From assembly GCA_902582345.1 (NCBI GenBank), contig CACHRU010000002.1:1-64000 (forward strand): a stretch of 64,000 nt of DNA, written 5' to 3'. The position numbers and the translations under genes were made by a program. Shown here one piece after another: positions 7,758-18,972 of the stretch (position 1 is the stretch's first letter; each line of letters begins with the position of its first letter). Under the pieces are notes generated by a model, which saw only the letters and a list, made by a program, of their open reading frames with translations, was not told the origin of the DNA and did not search any database. Source of the DNA: an uncultured Pelagibacteraceae bacterium (GTDB taxonomy: Bacteria; Pseudomonadota; Alphaproteobacteria; Pelagibacterales; Pelagibacteraceae).

Positions 7758-10406
7758 TTCAGCTTGAGCAGCTGCTAGTCTCGCAACTGGTACTCTAAAT
7801 GGAGAGCAAGATACATAATTAAGACCGGTTCTTGAACAAAAGTCTATACTTTTTGGATCGCCACCGTGCTCACCACATATTCCTAATTTAATCTTTTTAT
7901 TTACTTCTCGTCCTCTTAAAGAAGCTATTTCAACTAATTCTCCTACACCATTTTGATCAATGCTAATGAATGGGTCGACTTCAAAAATTTTGTTATCGAT
8001 ATAATCATTCAAAAATTTACCAGCATCGTCACGACTTATACCTAAAGTTGTTTGCGTTAAGTCATTTGTTCCAAAACTAAAGAAGTCCGCATGTTTTGAT
8101 ATCGATCTAGCTTGTAAAGCTGCCCTAGGAAGTTCAATCATGGTACCTACTGTATAATCAAGTTTAGTTTTATTTTCATTTTCAACTTCTTTAGCAATTT
8201 TGTTTACCAAAGCTCTTAAAATCATTAATTCAGAGTCAGTCGAAACAAGGGGTATCATAATTTCTACAAAAGCAGATTTAATTTTATCTTTCTTTAAAAG
8301 AACAATTGACTCAAATATTGCTTTACATTGCATCTCATATATTTCAGGAAATGATATACCTAGTCTACATCCTCTATGTCCTAACATTGGATTTTCCTCA
8401 TGGAGTTCCGATATTCGATCTTTAACCTCTTTGGCTGACAAGTTTAAAGATCTTGCGACTTCATCAATGTCTTTATCTGTTTTGGGTAAAAATTCATGAA
8501 GAGGTGGATCTAGAAGTCTTACTGTAACAGGCAAACCTGACATTACTTTAAAAATTTTTTTAAAATCTTCTTTTTGATGTGGTAAAAGTTTTTCTAAAGC
8601 GCTATTTCTATCGTCTTTTGACTTTGATAAAATCATTTGCCTAACAGACAAAATTCGTTCCTCATCAAAAAACATATGCTCAGTTCTGCATAAACCTATG
8701 CCTTCTGCTCCAAATTCTCTAGCAATCTTACTGTCTTTCTCTGTTTCAGCATTTGTTCTAACTTTTAATTTTCTAAACTCATCTGCCCATTTCATAATTG
8801 TTGAAAAATAACCAGAAATCTCTGGTTTAACAGTGGGCACAAACCCTTTCATAACCTTGCCACTTCCACCATCTATAGTTATTATTTCACCTTCTTTAAT
8901 TATATTTTCTCCTGCTTTAAAATATTTAGCTTCGTAATCTATCGTTATCTCACTTGATCCAGAAACACATGGCCGCCCCATTCCTCTTGCGACTACAGCT
9001 GCATGACTTGTCATACCCCCTCTTGCGGTCAAAATACCTTTTGCAGCATGCATTCCATGAATATCCTCGGGCGAAGTTTCTAATCTTACTAAGATTGTAT
9101 CTTGCATAATACTATTGAGTTTTTCCGCCTCATCAGCGGAGAATACGACTTTTCCACTGGCTGCACCCGGTGAAGCTGGTAAACCAGAGGCAATAATATT
9201 TTTTTCTACTTTTTCATCTAAAGTTGGGTGTAATAAAGTTTCTAAAGTATTAGGATCAATTCTAAGAACTGCATCTTTTTTTGAAATTAATTTCTCTTTA
9301 ACCATATCTACAGCAATTTTAATTGCTGCTTTCGCGGTCCTTTTTCCTGATCTTGTTTGAAGCATCCATAGTTTGTTATTTTCAACGGTGAACTCTATAT
9401 CTTGCATATCTTTATAATGTTTTTCTAATTTTAGAAAAATTTTTACTAATTCTTTATAAACTTTTGGCATCACCTCTTCCATGGAGGGGTCTTTGGAACC
9501 AGAATCTTGTTTTGCTTTTTTTGTAATATGTTGTGGCGTTCTTGTTCCAGCTACAACATCTTCACCTTGGGCATTAATTAAAAATTCCCCAAAAAATGAT
9601 TTATCCCCTGTAGATGGATTTCTTGTAAAAGCCACTCCTGTCGAACAATCTTCACCCATATTACCAAAAACCATAGCTTGAACATTAACTGCTGTTCCCC
9701 AATGATCTGGTATTTTATTTATTTTTCTGTAAGTTTTGGCTCTTTGACTTTCCCAAGAAAGAAAAACAGCATTAATGGCTCCGATTAATTGAAGTTTAAC
9801 ATCTTGGGGAAAATTAATCTTTTTTTGTTTTTTTACTAAATCTTTAAAATTATTTATCAAGCCATCCCAATCTCCTTCATCTAAATCTGTGTCTAATAAA
9901 ACCCCTTTCGTTAACTTGTAATTATCGATTAATTCCTCGAACAAATGTCCTTCGATACCAAGAACTACACTGCTGTACATTTGAATAAAACGTCTATAGC
10001 TATCTTTTGCGAACCTACCGTTTAATGTTTTTTTCTTTAACGCTTCTACTGTCTGATCATTAAGCCCCAAATTAAGTATCGTATCCATCATACCTGGCAT
10101 TGAAATCCTTGCTCCAGATCTAACTGATACGAGTAAAGGGTTTTTTAAATCCCCAAAATTTTTTTTAGTTTTTTTCTCAATAATCCTTAACTCAGTTTCA
10201 ACTTTTTTAATAATATTTCGAGGTAATCTTTTTTTATTTTTATAAAATATATCACATACTTCGGTCGAAATAGTAAAACCAGGTGGAACAGGGAGTCCAA
10301 GTCTTCCCATTTCTCCCAAATTAGCACCTTTTCCACCAAGAATATTTTTTTTATTCTTAAGATTTTTTACTGACTTGTCTTCAAAGTTAAATAAAAATTT
10401 TTTCAC
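7743..10406 (-). CDS. ppdK: Pyruvate, phosphate dikinase
   Basis: PpdK interconverts pyruvate + ATP + phosphate and phosphoenolpyruvate + AMP + pyrophosphate. The 887-residue length is normal. Seen: ATP-grasp start GGKGANLGEMG (~residue 24), the swivelling phosphohistidine GGMTSHAAVVARG, and the PEP-binding barrel with GFGTNDLTQ-like FGTNDLTQ and catalytic-Cys CGEHGGDP. With the fructose-bisphosphate aldolase and pgk genes it would allow gluconeogenic flow. It is translationally coupled to glyS (ATGA overlap, 10403-10406). Confidence 0.97.
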   Translation of the reverse strand: MKKFLFNFEDKSVKNLKNKKNILGGKGANLGEMGRLGLPVPPGFTISTEVCDIFYKNKKRLPRNIIKKVETELRIIEKKTKKNFGDLKNPLLVSVRSGARISMPGMMDTILNLGLNDQTVEALKKKTLNGRFAKDSYRRFIQMYSSVVLGIEGHLFEELIDNYKLTKGVLLDTDLDEGDWDGLINNFKDLVKKQKKINFPQDVKLQLIGAINAVFLSWESQRAKTYRKINKIPDHWGTAVNVQAMVFGNMGEDCSTGVAFTRNPSTGDKSFFGEFLINAQGEDVVAGTRTPQHITKKAKQDSGSKDPSMEEVMPKVYKELVKIFLKLEKHYKDMQDIEFTVENNKLWMLQTRSGKRTAKAAIKIAVDMVKEKLISKKDAVLRIDPNTLETLLHPTLDEKVEKNIIASGLPASPGAASGKVVFSADEAEKLNSIMQDTILVRLETSPEDIHGMHAAKGILTARGGMTSHAAVVARGMGRPCVSGSSEITIDYEAKYFKAGENIIKEGEIITIDGGSGKVMKGFVPTVKPEISGYFSTIMKWADEFRKLKVRTNAETEKDSKIAREFGAEGIGLCRTEHMFFDEERILSVRQMILSKSKDDRNSALEKLLPHQKEDFKKIFKVMSGLPVTVRLLDPPLHEFLPKTDKDIDEVARSLNLSAKEVKDRISELHEENPMLGHRGCRLGISFPEIYEMQCKAIFESIVLLKKDKIKSAFVEIMIPLVSTDSELMILRALVNKIAKEVENENKTKLDYTVGTMIELPRAALQARSISKHADFFSFGTNDLTQTTLGISRDDAGKFLNDYIDNKIFEVDPFISIDQNGVGELVEIASLRGREVNKKIKLGICGEHGGDPKSIDFCSRTGLNYVSCSPFRVPVARLAAAQAELSKR

Positions 10407-12460
10407 TGGACTCCTTCTAATTTAGAAAAATTTAAAAAGTTATTAAAGGTATTACAAAACATTTGCAGAAGTTCTAAACGATTATTTTTTATATCTCTAT
10501 TTTCATCATTTACAACAACATTGTCAAAAAAATTGTCAGTAAAAGGTTTTAGTTCAGACAAACTTAATAGAAGATTTTCATAGTTTTTTTCACTCTCTTT
10601 CAAAGCTAGGGATTTCCGTATCTCATTAATCTTATCAAATAAATTTTTTTCTTCGTCTTTCCTAAAAAGAACTGCATCTGGCTTCCCTAAAATTTTATCA
10701 CCACTATTTCCAATTATGTTATGTGCCCTTCTATAGGAGCTTATTGCATTTTTTCCGATGTCTTTGTTTATGTACTTATTCATTAAAATACTTTTTTTAA
10801 ACAATTCAAGAAAATTCTCACCTTCGTGCGAACTTATAGCTGCCTCTATAATATCTATTTTAATATTTTTTTCTTTTAAGATGTTTCTCATTCTTTCTTT
10901 AAGAAATTTTAAAATTTCTATTTCAGCATTTTGATTAATCAAATTTATTCCCTGATCTTTAAATAAAGCAACATTATAATTTATCAAATCTTTTAATTTA
11001 AAGTTTAATCTATTTTCGATTATAACTTTAAGTAATCCTATAGCCGATCTTCTTAAGGCAAAAGGATCCTTAGAGCTCGATGGTTTTTGGTTTATAAGGA
11101 AAAATCCAACAAGAGTGTCAAGCTTATCAACTATCGATACAGTGTAACTAATCGGTTTTTTTGGAACTGCGGTATCATTTCCGTAAGGCAAATAATGATC
11201 ACTAACTGCGTTTGCAACATCGTTATCAAATCCTTGTGCTAAGGCAAAATATTTTCCCATTTTTCCTTGTAGTTCAGGAAATTCACCAACCAACTCTGAA
11301 CAAAGATCAGACTTAGCAATTGAAGCTGCGATCTCGACTTTCTCTTTACTAATATTAAGATCGTCTGATAAGTATCCAGCTAATTGTTTTATTCTTATAG
11401 ATTTATCATAAACAGTCCCTAGTTTTTCATAAAATGTTATTTTCTTTAACTTAGAGATTTGTTTTATTAAGTTTTTTGATTTATCTTTTTTCCAAAAAAA
11501 CATTGCGTCGGAAAGTCTTGCTTCAACAACTTTTTTATTTCCATCTTTAATCAAATTATCTTTATCCGCTTTATTTGACACGACAAAGAAATTATTAGTT
11601 AGTTGATCTTTTTGGTCAAATAAGGGAAAATATCTTTGATGAGACTCTAAAGTTGATATTATAATTTCTTTAGGAATTTCAAGATACTTTTTATCAAAAT
11701 TAACCAAAAAAATATTTGGATTATCGACCAAATTAATTACTTCTTTTAAAGTTACCGGGTTATATTTTTCTGAAAGGTTTTTTTTAGAGCAAATCTGTTT
11801 AAATTTTTTTAGGATGATATTCTCTCTCTCATTATGGTCAAAAATTATATTATTTTTACGCAAAAAGTTTTTATATTCTTTAAATGAAGAAATTTTCTTG
11901 ATATTTTTTGTCAAATCTCTTTCAACTATTATGTTGTTTGTTGATCGTAAATGACCGTAATTAAATAAAAGTAGTTTACCATTAAATGTCGCATAAATTG
12001 ACCTTAAGGGCCTTGCCCAAATTAAAGTTGTATCAGCCCACCTCATAGATTTCTTCCATTTAATGGAAGAAATAATGTTTAATAAATTTTTCATAACAAG
12101 ATCTTTTACCTCGACTATAGATGGAAGGGTTTTGAGAAAATAAAAATCACCTTTTTCAGTATTTTTTTTAAAAAGATCTTTTTTTGTTGATTTATGGGCT
12201 CTGATAAAATTATTAAGTATGTCATCAATCACGCCTACTTTTGGACCTCTGACCTCCTTTGATGGTATATTTATTTGAACAGGTAAATCTTTAATAAAAA
12301 TTGTTATTCTTGTAGGACAAGAGTATGCGCTAATTTCTTTTGCTTTTATACTTTGATCTAAAAGAGATTTTTCTAACTTTTCTTTTATTTCCTCCCTAGC
12401 TGAAATTTGAAGGTTTGAAGGGATTTCCTCGCTATAAAGTTCAAATAAAAATTCAGACAT
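10403..12460 (-). CDS. glyS: Glycyl-tRNA synthetase beta subunit
   Basis: The 685-residue protein opens FLFELYSEEIPS, the characteristic start of the beta subunit of the heterotetrameric bacterial GlyRS. It continues with WGD-like MRWADTTLIWARPLR and a YLPYGND region. The beta subunit binds tRNA-Gly and carries the HD-like and anticodon-binding parts. It lies 2 nt after glyQ and overlaps ppdK by 4 nt, forming an S49 peptidase-glyQ-glyS-ppdK operon. Confidence 0.97.
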   Translation of the reverse strand: MSEFLFELYSEEIPSNLQISAREEIKEKLEKSLLDQSIKAKEISAYSCPTRITIFIKDLPVQINIPSKEVRGPKVGVIDDILNNFIRAHKSTKKDLFKKNTEKGDFYFLKTLPSIVEVKDLVMKNLLNIISSIKWKKSMRWADTTLIWARPLRSIYATFNGKLLLFNYGHLRSTNNIIVERDLTKNIKKISSFKEYKNFLRKNNIIFDHNERENIILKKFKQICSKKNLSEKYNPVTLKEVINLVDNPNIFLVNFDKKYLEIPKEIIISTLESHQRYFPLFDQKDQLTNNFFVVSNKADKDNLIKDGNKKVVEARLSDAMFFWKKDKSKNLIKQISKLKKITFYEKLGTVYDKSIRIKQLAGYLSDDLNISKEKVEIAASIAKSDLCSELVGEFPELQGKMGKYFALAQGFDNDVANAVSDHYLPYGNDTAVPKKPISYTVSIVDKLDTLVGFFLINQKPSSSKDPFALRRSAIGLLKVIIENRLNFKLKDLINYNVALFKDQGINLINQNAEIEILKFLKERMRNILKEKNIKIDIIEAAISSHEGENFLELFKKSILMNKYINKDIGKNAISSYRRAHNIIGNSGDKILGKPDAVLFRKDEEKNLFDKINEIRKSLALKESEKNYENLLLSLSELKPFTDNFFDNVVVNDENRDIKNNRLELLQMFCNTFNNFLNFSKLEGVQ

Positions 12461-12462
12461 AA

Positions 12463-13341
12463 TTATTTTTGATTATTTAACCATACAGTTCCAGATCCTT
12501 TTGCTAGCTCCCTAATTCTATTTATGTATCCAGTTCTCTCAGCAACTGCGATGACACCTCTTGAATCGAGTAAATTAAATATGTGGCTAGCTTTTAAACA
12601 TTGGTCATATGCTGGAAGAGCAAGATTATTTTTTAATAAATTTTTACATTCTTGTTCAGCAAGTTCAAAATTCTTTAATAATGCATCAACATTAGCATTT
12701 TCAAAATTATATGAAGAAAATTCTTTTTCAGCTTGAAAAAAAACTTCTTTATACTTAACACCACTATCATTCCAATCTATATCAAATACATTTTTTTTAC
12801 CTTGAACAAACATGCAAAGTCTCTCAAGACCGTAAGTAAGTTCAACTGGTACTGGTTTACAATCTTGACCTGCCATTTGTTGAAAATAAGTAAACTGCGT
12901 TATCTCCATTCCATCACACCACACCTCCCAACCAAGTCCAGCTGCTCCAAGTGTCGGGCTTTCCCAATCGTCTTCTACAAATCTTATGTCATGTTTTTTT
13001 ATATCAATTCCGATAGCCGATAGACTTTTTAAATAAATTTGTTTTATATTTTCAGGAGAAGGTTTGATTATAACTTGAAACTGATAATAATGTTGAAGCC
13101 TGTTAGGATTTTCACCATATCTACCGTCAGTTGGTCTTCTGGATGGCTGAACATAGGCAGCTCTCCATGGCTTAGGACCTAATGATCTTAATGTTGTTGC
13201 TGGATGAAAAGTACCCGCACCTACCTCGATATCATAAGGTTGCAAAATTATACAATCATTCTTGCTCCAAAATTTTTGAAAGCTCATTACTATGTCCTGA
13301 AAAGAGAGAAAATTATTTTTTTTTGTTTTTTTTTTAGGCAT
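12463..13341 (-). CDS. glyQ: Glycyl-tRNA synthetase alpha subunit
   Basis: The catalytic subunit of the alpha2-beta2 GlyRS. The 292 residues include [36 protein letters not shown] and [20 protein letters not shown], all typical of class II GlyQ active-site motifs. The ATG directly abuts the stop of the upstream S49 peptidase (no gap), suggesting co-translation. The Lys-rich first ten residues are a little longer than usual. Confidence 0.97.
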   Translation of the reverse strand: MPKKKTKKNNFLSFQDIVMSFQKFWSKNDCIILQPYDIEVGAGTFHPATTLRSLGPKPWRAAYVQPSRRPTDGRYGENPNRLQHYYQFQVIIKPSPENIKQIYLKSLSAIGIDIKKHDIRFVEDDWESPTLGAAGLGWEVWCDGMEITQFTYFQQMAGQDCKPVPVELTYGLERLCMFVQGKKNVFDIDWNDSGVKYKEVFFQAEKEFSSYNFENANVDALLKNFELAEQECKNLLKNNLALPAYDQCLKASHIFNLLDSRGVIAVAERTGYINRIRELAKGSGTVWLNNQK

Positions 13342-14154
13342 TTACAAACCAAATCTTTGCCAAATAGCTCTTTCTTCTAAAATATTTATGAAACTCTCTA
13401 TGTTATAATCAATAGATGAGGAAAGTTTTTTCGATATAAAACTTTTTTGTTTTTCAAACTTTTTAATAATTACTTTTTCACCAAATTTTTCCCTCAATAT
13501 TTGTTCAGCATTACCTATTCCATCTATTAAACCCAATTTTTTTGCTGTTTTGCCAGTCCAGAATTCGCCAGTAAAAATATTATTTTTTTCTGGATCTTTA
13601 AGTTTTGCGCCCCTGCTACTCTGAACAATTTTAATAAAATCGGCATGTAATTCCAGCTGAATATTTTTTAACCTTTGTACATCTTCAGCTTTTTCATCAA
13701 CAAAAGGATCAAGTGTACTTTTATTTTTTCCTGCAGTGTAAACTCTTCTCTCTACACCAATTTTTTTAATTAAATCTTTAAAACCGAATGATGCAGAAAT
13801 AACACCAATTGAACCAATTATTGAACTAGAATTTGCATAGATTTCGTCTCCAGCGCATGCAATAAAATATCCTCCGGAAGCAGCAACATCTTCTGCAAAT
13901 ACAATTACTTTCTTTTTATTCTTTTCTGCAAGTTGACGAATATAACTATAAATAAGATGTGATTGCACCGGTGATCCTCCAGGCGAATTTATAGAAATCG
14001 CTACATTTTTGGATTTTTTAAATGCAAAAGCTTTCTTTAAAATATCTTGCTGGCTCGCAAGATCCATGCCTTGCCTAAATCTACCTAAATTTCCAATAAT
14101 TCCAGTAAGTCTTACATGTGGAACTATTATTTTTTTTTTAAAAATTGAGAACAT
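13342..14154 (-). CDS. S49 family serine protease (SohB/SppA-like)
   Basis: The 270-residue protein matches compact SppA-type peptidases. The nucleophile is Ser93 in VAASGGYF, and the general-base Lys is probably Lys145 in AGKNKSTLDPF. That 52-residue spacing is the same as in Bacillus SppA. INSPGGSPVQS forms the oxyanion region. Unlike E. coli SppA or SohB it has no clear N-terminal membrane segment, so it may act in the cytoplasm or be peripheral. In bacteria the family degrades leftover signal peptides and membrane protein fragments. First gene of the glyQ-glyS-ppdK unit. Confidence 0.88.
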   Translation of the reverse strand: MFSIFKKKIIVPHVRLTGIIGNLGRFRQGMDLASQQDILKKAFAFKKSKNVAISINSPGGSPVQSHLIYSYIRQLAEKNKKKVIVFAEDVAASGGYFIACAGDEIYANSSSIIGSIGVISASFGFKDLIKKIGVERRVYTAGKNKSTLDPFVDEKAEDVQRLKNIQLELHADFIKIVQSSRGAKLKDPEKNNIFTGEFWTGKTAKKLGLIDGIGNAEQILREKFGEKVIIKKFEKQKSFISKKLSSSIDYNIESFINILEERAIWQRFGL

Positions 14155-14300
14155 TTTTGATTATTACCTTTATCTCTTATATCAATACTAAGTATTTTTT
14201 TAAACAATAATTGCGCTACTTGTAGTTGAATAATGGGTGCGTCACCAGGGTAGGATTTAAAAAAATTTATTATGTTTAAAATCAATTAAAAATAATATCT

Positions 14301-15314
14301 ATGGGAACTGTAATACCGTTAAAAAAATCAGCCAATTCCGCCTACTTGGAACTTAAAAATCTTTTAAACGATAAACTAGTAAAGGTTGAAGAGTTAATAG
14401 AACTTAAGCTAAAAAGCAAAGTTCCATTAATTGAAAAAATGTCAGCGCATCATTTTAAATCAGGTGGAAAACGACTCAGAGCTTTATTAACTTTAGGATC
14501 AGCAAAAATGGCAGGTTACGAATTAGGTGATAGGGATATAAATTTGGCAACTTGCGTAGAATTAATTCATTCTGCAACATTATTACATGATGATGTTATT
14601 GATGAAAGTGAGATAAGAAGAGGGCAAAAAACTACAAATTCGATTTGGGGAAATCAATCTTCTATTTTAGTTGGAGATTACTTGCTTAGCAGGTGTTTTG
14701 AAATAATGGTTGATGATGGAGATTTAGAAATTTTAAAATTACTATCATCTACTTCGGCGAAAATAGCTCAAGGTGAAGTTCTCCAACTGCAACATCGAGG
14801 TGAAGCTGATCTTTTGGAAGATACTTATATTAAAATTATCTCGATGAAAACTGCTTCTCTTTTTTCTGCGGCAACAAGAACTGGAGCATGCTTAGCCGGA
14901 AGTGAGTCTAAAGAAAAAAGTGCGCTTGAGTCATACGGAAAAAATTTGGGACTAGCTTTTCAAATAGCGGACGACGCGTTAGATTATTATGCAAAGGAAC
15001 TAGTATTTGGAAAAGAAATAGGAAAAGATTTTTATGAAGGTAAGACTACATTGCCCTTAATTTTGATTTTTCAAAGAGCTAATAATGAAGAAAAAGAATT
15101 TCTTAAAGAGACAATGATAAAAGAAAAAAAAACGGAAGAAGATTTTAGTGAAACTCTTGCATTAATAAATAAATATAAAGCTGTTGAGGAAAGTCTTAAA
15201 AGAGCTGAATATTTTGTTAATGTTTCAAGAGATGCATTAAGTATTTTTGAAAATAGTGAGGAGAAGAGAATTTTACAAAACCTAACAGATTTTAGTTTGG
15301 GTAGATCTTTTTAA
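14301..15314 (+). CDS. ispB: Octaprenyl/polyprenyl diphosphate synthase
   Basis: A trans-prenyl chain-elongating enzyme that makes the ubiquinone side chain. Seen in 337 residues: GGKRLRALL, first Asp-rich motif LLHDDVIDE (~residue 95), GDYLLSRCFE and second Asp-rich motif ADDALD. The length and lack of a bulky residue before the first Asp motif fit a long-chain synthase rather than FPP synthase, which is encoded separately at 18972-19847. The stop overlaps the convergent pdxH stop by 4 nt. Confidence 0.93.
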   Translation: MGTVIPLKKSANSAYLELKNLLNDKLVKVEELIELKLKSKVPLIEKMSAHHFKSGGKRLRALLTLGSAKMAGYELGDRDINLATCVELIHSATLLHDDVIDESEIRRGQKTTNSIWGNQSSILVGDYLLSRCFEIMVDDGDLEILKLLSSTSAKIAQGEVLQLQHRGEADLLEDTYIKIISMKTASLFSAATRTGACLAGSESKEKSALESYGKNLGLAFQIADDALDYYAKELVFGKEIGKDFYEGKTTLPLILIFQRANNEEKEFLKETMIKEKKTEEDFSETLALINKYKAVEESLKRAEYFVNVSRDALSIFENSEEKRILQNLTDFSLGRSF

Positions 15315-15943
15315 GGATATAATAAATTCTTAGTCCATTTGCCATTCGTAATTTTGTAATTTAATCTTTCGTGAATTCTTCCCTCGCCATCTAACCAAAA
15401 TTCAATTTCTTCCGGTTTTACCCGCCAGCCAGACCAGTGTGGTGGTCTTGGTACTTTTTTGTTTTCAGGAAATTTTAATTCAATTTCTTTTATCTTATTA
15501 ATAAAATTTTCTCTCTTATCTAAAATTTCAGATTGCAATGAGGCCCATGCACCAATTTTGTTTTTATATGGTCTTGAGTAAAAATAGTCATCGGCTTCTT
15601 TGACGTCTACTTCTTCAACTGTTCCTATAATTCTAACTTGGCGTCTTAAACTTTTCCAATGGAAGCACATAGAGGCTTTTTGGTTTGATTTCAGGTCTGT
15701 TCCCTTTCTACTATTAAAATTAGTAAAAAACACAAAACCTTTTTCACTTAAACCTTTTAGCAAAACCATTCTTACGCTAGGTTGATTATGTTTATCAGAA
15801 GTTGCTAGTGCTAAAGCGTTTGGGTCATTAATTTCAGTTTCTTTTGCTTTAGAAAACCACTTTTTGAATAATTCAATAGGGTTTTCCGCCTCTTCAAAGC
15901 ACTTATCCAATCCAAGTGAATTTTTGCCATTTTTTTGATTCAT
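15311..15943 (-). CDS. pdxH: Pyridoxamine 5'-phosphate oxidase
   Basis: FMN-dependent oxidation of pyridoxine or pyridoxamine 5'-phosphate to PLP. The 210 residues contain RMVLLKG, FFTNFNSRKG, FHWKSLRRQVRI, SRPYKNKIGAWAS and the C-terminal PPHWSGWRVKP and EFW-x-DGEGRIHERL blocks that line the FMN and PLP sites. Start ATG at 15943. It is a single gene between convergent ispB and divergent aroC. Confidence 0.96.
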   Translation of the reverse strand: MNQKNGKNSLGLDKCFEEAENPIELFKKWFSKAKETEINDPNALALATSDKHNQPSVRMVLLKGLSEKGFVFFTNFNSRKGTDLKSNQKASMCFHWKSLRRQVRIIGTVEEVDVKEADDYFYSRPYKNKIGAWASLQSEILDKRENFINKIKEIELKFPENKKVPRPPHWSGWRVKPEEIEFWLDGEGRIHERLNYKITNGKWTKNLLYP

Positions 15944-15977
15944 AATTTCTTTAAAATAATTTATACATTAAATAACT

Positions 15978-17060
15978 ATGTCTTTTAATACTTTTGGTAA
16001 AATTTTTAGGTTCACAACATGGGGTGAGTCACATGGCACTGCTATTGGTTGTGTAGTTGATGGTTGTCCACCAAATATAGCTATATCTGAAAGCGATATT
16101 AACAAGGAAATGATTAAAAGACGCCCAGGTCAATCCAAATTCACAACTCAAAGAAAAGAGTCAGATAAAGTAAATATTTTATCTGGTGTATTTAATGGAA
16201 AATCAACAGGTACACCCATTTCAATGATAATTTACAATGAGGACAAAAGAAGTAGAGATTATGAATCTATAAAAAATAAATTTAGACCAGGTCACGCAGA
16301 TTTTACATATTTTAAAAAATACGGCATAAGAGATTTTAGAGGTGGAGGTCGACAATCTGCTAGAGAAACAGCTAGTAGGGTTGCAGCAGGAGCAATAGCT
16401 AAAATAGTTTTAAAAAATTTAATTGGTAAAAAATTTAATATTGTCGGGGCTGTTACTCAACTTGGATTGATGTCATGTAATAAAGATAATTGGAGTAATG
16501 CTGAAATAAGAAAAAACCCGTTTTTTTGTCCAGATAAAAATTCTGTAAAATTATGGGAAAAATATTTACTTGCTGTAAGGAAAGCCGGCTCCTCTTGTGG
16601 TGCAATTATTGAGTTAAGAGCAACAGGTATTCCTGTTGGGCTAGGTGCTCCTATATACTCTAAGTTAGATACCGATATTGCTGCAGCTTTAATGAGTATT
16701 AATGCAGTAAAAGGAGTGAACATTGGTGCTGGAATGGGAGCTGCTTTTTTAAGTGGAGAAGAAAATTCAGATGAAATGATTTCAAAATCTGGAAAATTAA
16801 ATTTTAAATCAAATAAAGCTGGTGGTATTCTAGGAGGAATATCGACTGGTCAAGATATTATAACTTCATTTGCAGTTAAACCTACTTCTTCGATTTTAAA
16901 AAAAAGAAGAACTATAGATAAAAAAGGTAAAAATACAGATATTTCTGTTAAAGGGAGGCATGATCCTTGCGTTGGTATAAGAGCAGTACCAATTGGTGAG
17001 GCAATGCTATCATGTGTTTTGTTAGATCATTTGTTAATGAATCGAGCTCAATGTGGATGA
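15978..17060 (+). CDS. aroC: Chorismate synthase
   Basis: Converts EPSP to chorismate with reduced FMN, the last shared step of aromatic amino-acid synthesis. Signature segments in 360 residues: [16 protein letters not shown] at the start, [34 protein letters not shown] and the C-terminal [19 protein letters not shown]. It ends 1 nt before the convergent dxs stop. Confidence 0.97.
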   Translation: MSFNTFGKIFRFTTWGESHGTAIGCVVDGCPPNIAISESDINKEMIKRRPGQSKFTTQRKESDKVNILSGVFNGKSTGTPISMIIYNEDKRSRDYESIKNKFRPGHADFTYFKKYGIRDFRGGGRQSARETASRVAAGAIAKIVLKNLIGKKFNIVGAVTQLGLMSCNKDNWSNAEIRKNPFFCPDKNSVKLWEKYLLAVRKAGSSCGAIIELRATGIPVGLGAPIYSKLDTDIAAALMSINAVKGVNIGAGMGAAFLSGEENSDEMISKSGKLNFKSNKAGGILGGISTGQDIITSFAVKPTSSILKKRRTIDKKGKNTDISVKGRHDPCVGIRAVPIGEAMLSCVLLDHLLMNRAQCG

Positions 17061-17061
17061 A

Positions 17062-18972
17062 TTAATAAATTTTATTCTTTGCTAAAACAACATTTGAATT
17101 TAATGTAGACTCAACTTTGTCAGAGATGGCTTGCGCATCCAGTCCAGCCCTCTTATACATTTTTTCCGGCGTGTCTTGATCAATAAAAATATCAGGTAAA
17201 ATCATAGACCGGAACTTTAATCCTTTATCAAATACTCCTCTGTCTGACAAAAGTTGCATTACGTGAGAACCAAAACCTCCGATTGATCCCTCTTCTATTG
17301 TAATTACAACTTCGTGATTTGTAGAAATTTCCACAATTAATTTTTCATCCAAAGGTTTTGCAAATCTAGCATCAACGATTGTGATATTTATTCCTTTTTT
17401 CAAAAGTATCTCGGACGCCTTTCTGCATTCTTCTAACCTGGCGCCGAAATTTATTATTGCAGCTTTTTTGCCTGATTTTATAATTCTGCCTTTCCCAATT
17501 TCTAATGTCTCATTAATACTAGGTAGCTCTATTCCTACTCCATTACCTCTTGGATATCTAAAAGCAGAAGGTTTATTATTAATATTAACAGAAGTATTAA
17601 CCATCCGAACAAGTTCTGCTTCATCACTTGCAGCCATCACTACAAAATTAGGCAAAGTAGATAAATATGTTATGTCAAAAGATCCCGCGTGAGTAGGACC
17701 ATCTGCACCGACTAAGCCTGCTCGGTCAATAGCGAACCTGACTGGTAAAGATTGTATTGCAACATCGTGAACAACTTGATCGTAAGCTCTTTGAAGAAAA
17801 GTAGAATAAATTGCAGCAAAAGGTTTATAACCTTCAGTTGCTAGTCCTGCAGCGAAAGTAACTGCATGTTGTTCAGCTATTCCAACATCAAACATTCTAT
17901 CTGGAAATTTTTTTTCAAATAAATTTAACCCAGTTCCTGATGGCATAGCACCAGTTATTCCAACTATTTTCGTGTCATTTTCAGCATGTTTGATCAATGT
18001 TTCGGCAAATACTTTTGTGTACGCCGGTTTATTTGATTTAGTCTTTTTTTGTTCCCCAGTAATTACATTAAATTTTGACACACCATGATATTTATCTCCT
18101 GATTCTTCAGCAGGTTTGTAACCTTTTCCTTTTTTTGTAATTGTATGAATTAAAATTGGTCCTTCATGATTTGAGTTTTTTACGTTTTCAAAAATTTTGA
18201 CTAAGTTTTCGACATCATGTCCGTCTACCGGACCAATATAATAAAAACCTAATTCACTAAACAGGGTACCTCCAGTAACTATACTTCTTAAAATATCTTC
18301 GGCTTTACCAGCTTTTTGCCTAAATCTTTTTGAAAAAGCAGAAGTAATCATTTTCATAGTTTCTCTCAAACTAAAATAAATTTTTCCTGAGAGAAGTTTA
18401 GGTAAATAATTACTCATCGCGCCAACGGGTCTTGAAATTGACATATCATTATCATTGAGGACTACTATTAATTTGGATTTCAACGCGCCAGCATTATTCA
18501 TCGCTTCATATGCCATACCTGCGCTTATTGCTCCATCGCCTATAACTGCGATAACGTTATTTTTATTATTAGATAATTTTTTAGCTACTGCCATTCCGAG
18601 GGTAGAAGAAATAGAGGTAGAACTATGGGCTGCGCCGAATGGGTCATACTCGCTCTCTTCTCTCTTTGTAAATCCTGATATACCTCCACCTTGTCTTAAG
18701 GTACGAATTTTATTTTTTCTTCCAGTAAGAATTTTGTGCGGATAACATTGATGACCAACATCCCAAACCAATTTATCTTTTGGAGTATCAAATACATAAT
18801 GTAAAGCAACAGTAAGTTCAACAACACCTAAACCCGCACCTAAATGACCGCCTGTTTCAGAAACTACATTTATTAATTCCTCCCTTAACTCTTTTGAAAC
18901 TTGTGACAATTGTTCTCTATTAAGTTTTCTTAAATCGTTAGGGTAATTAATTTTATCTAAAATTTTTTCCAT
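17062..18972 (-). CDS. dxs: 1-deoxy-D-xylulose-5-phosphate synthase
   Basis: TPP-dependent first step of the MEP isoprenoid pathway (pyruvate + glyceraldehyde 3-phosphate). The 636-residue protein shows [19 protein letters not shown], the TPP/Mg motif [18 protein letters not shown], the [12 protein letters not shown] glutamate region and [15 protein letters not shown]. The ATG overlaps the ispA stop by one base (TAATG), so dxs is the distal gene of xseB-ispA-dxs. Confidence 0.97.
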   Translation of the reverse strand: MEKILDKINYPNDLRKLNREQLSQVSKELREELINVVSETGGHLGAGLGVVELTVALHYVFDTPKDKLVWDVGHQCYPHKILTGRKNKIRTLRQGGGISGFTKREESEYDPFGAAHSSTSISSTLGMAVAKKLSNNKNNVIAVIGDGAISAGMAYEAMNNAGALKSKLIVVLNDNDMSISRPVGAMSNYLPKLLSGKIYFSLRETMKMITSAFSKRFRQKAGKAEDILRSIVTGGTLFSELGFYYIGPVDGHDVENLVKIFENVKNSNHEGPILIHTITKKGKGYKPAEESGDKYHGVSKFNVITGEQKKTKSNKPAYTKVFAETLIKHAENDTKIVGITGAMPSGTGLNLFEKKFPDRMFDVGIAEQHAVTFAAGLATEGYKPFAAIYSTFLQRAYDQVVHDVAIQSLPVRFAIDRAGLVGADGPTHAGSFDITYLSTLPNFVVMAASDEAELVRMVNTSVNINNKPSAFRYPRGNGVGIELPSINETLEIGKGRIIKSGKKAAIINFGARLEECRKASEILLKKGINITIVDARFAKPLDEKLIVEISTNHEVVITIEEGSIGGFGSHVMQLLSDRGVFDKGLKFRSMILPDIFIDQDTPEKMYKRAGLDAQAISDKVESTLNSNVVLAKNKIY

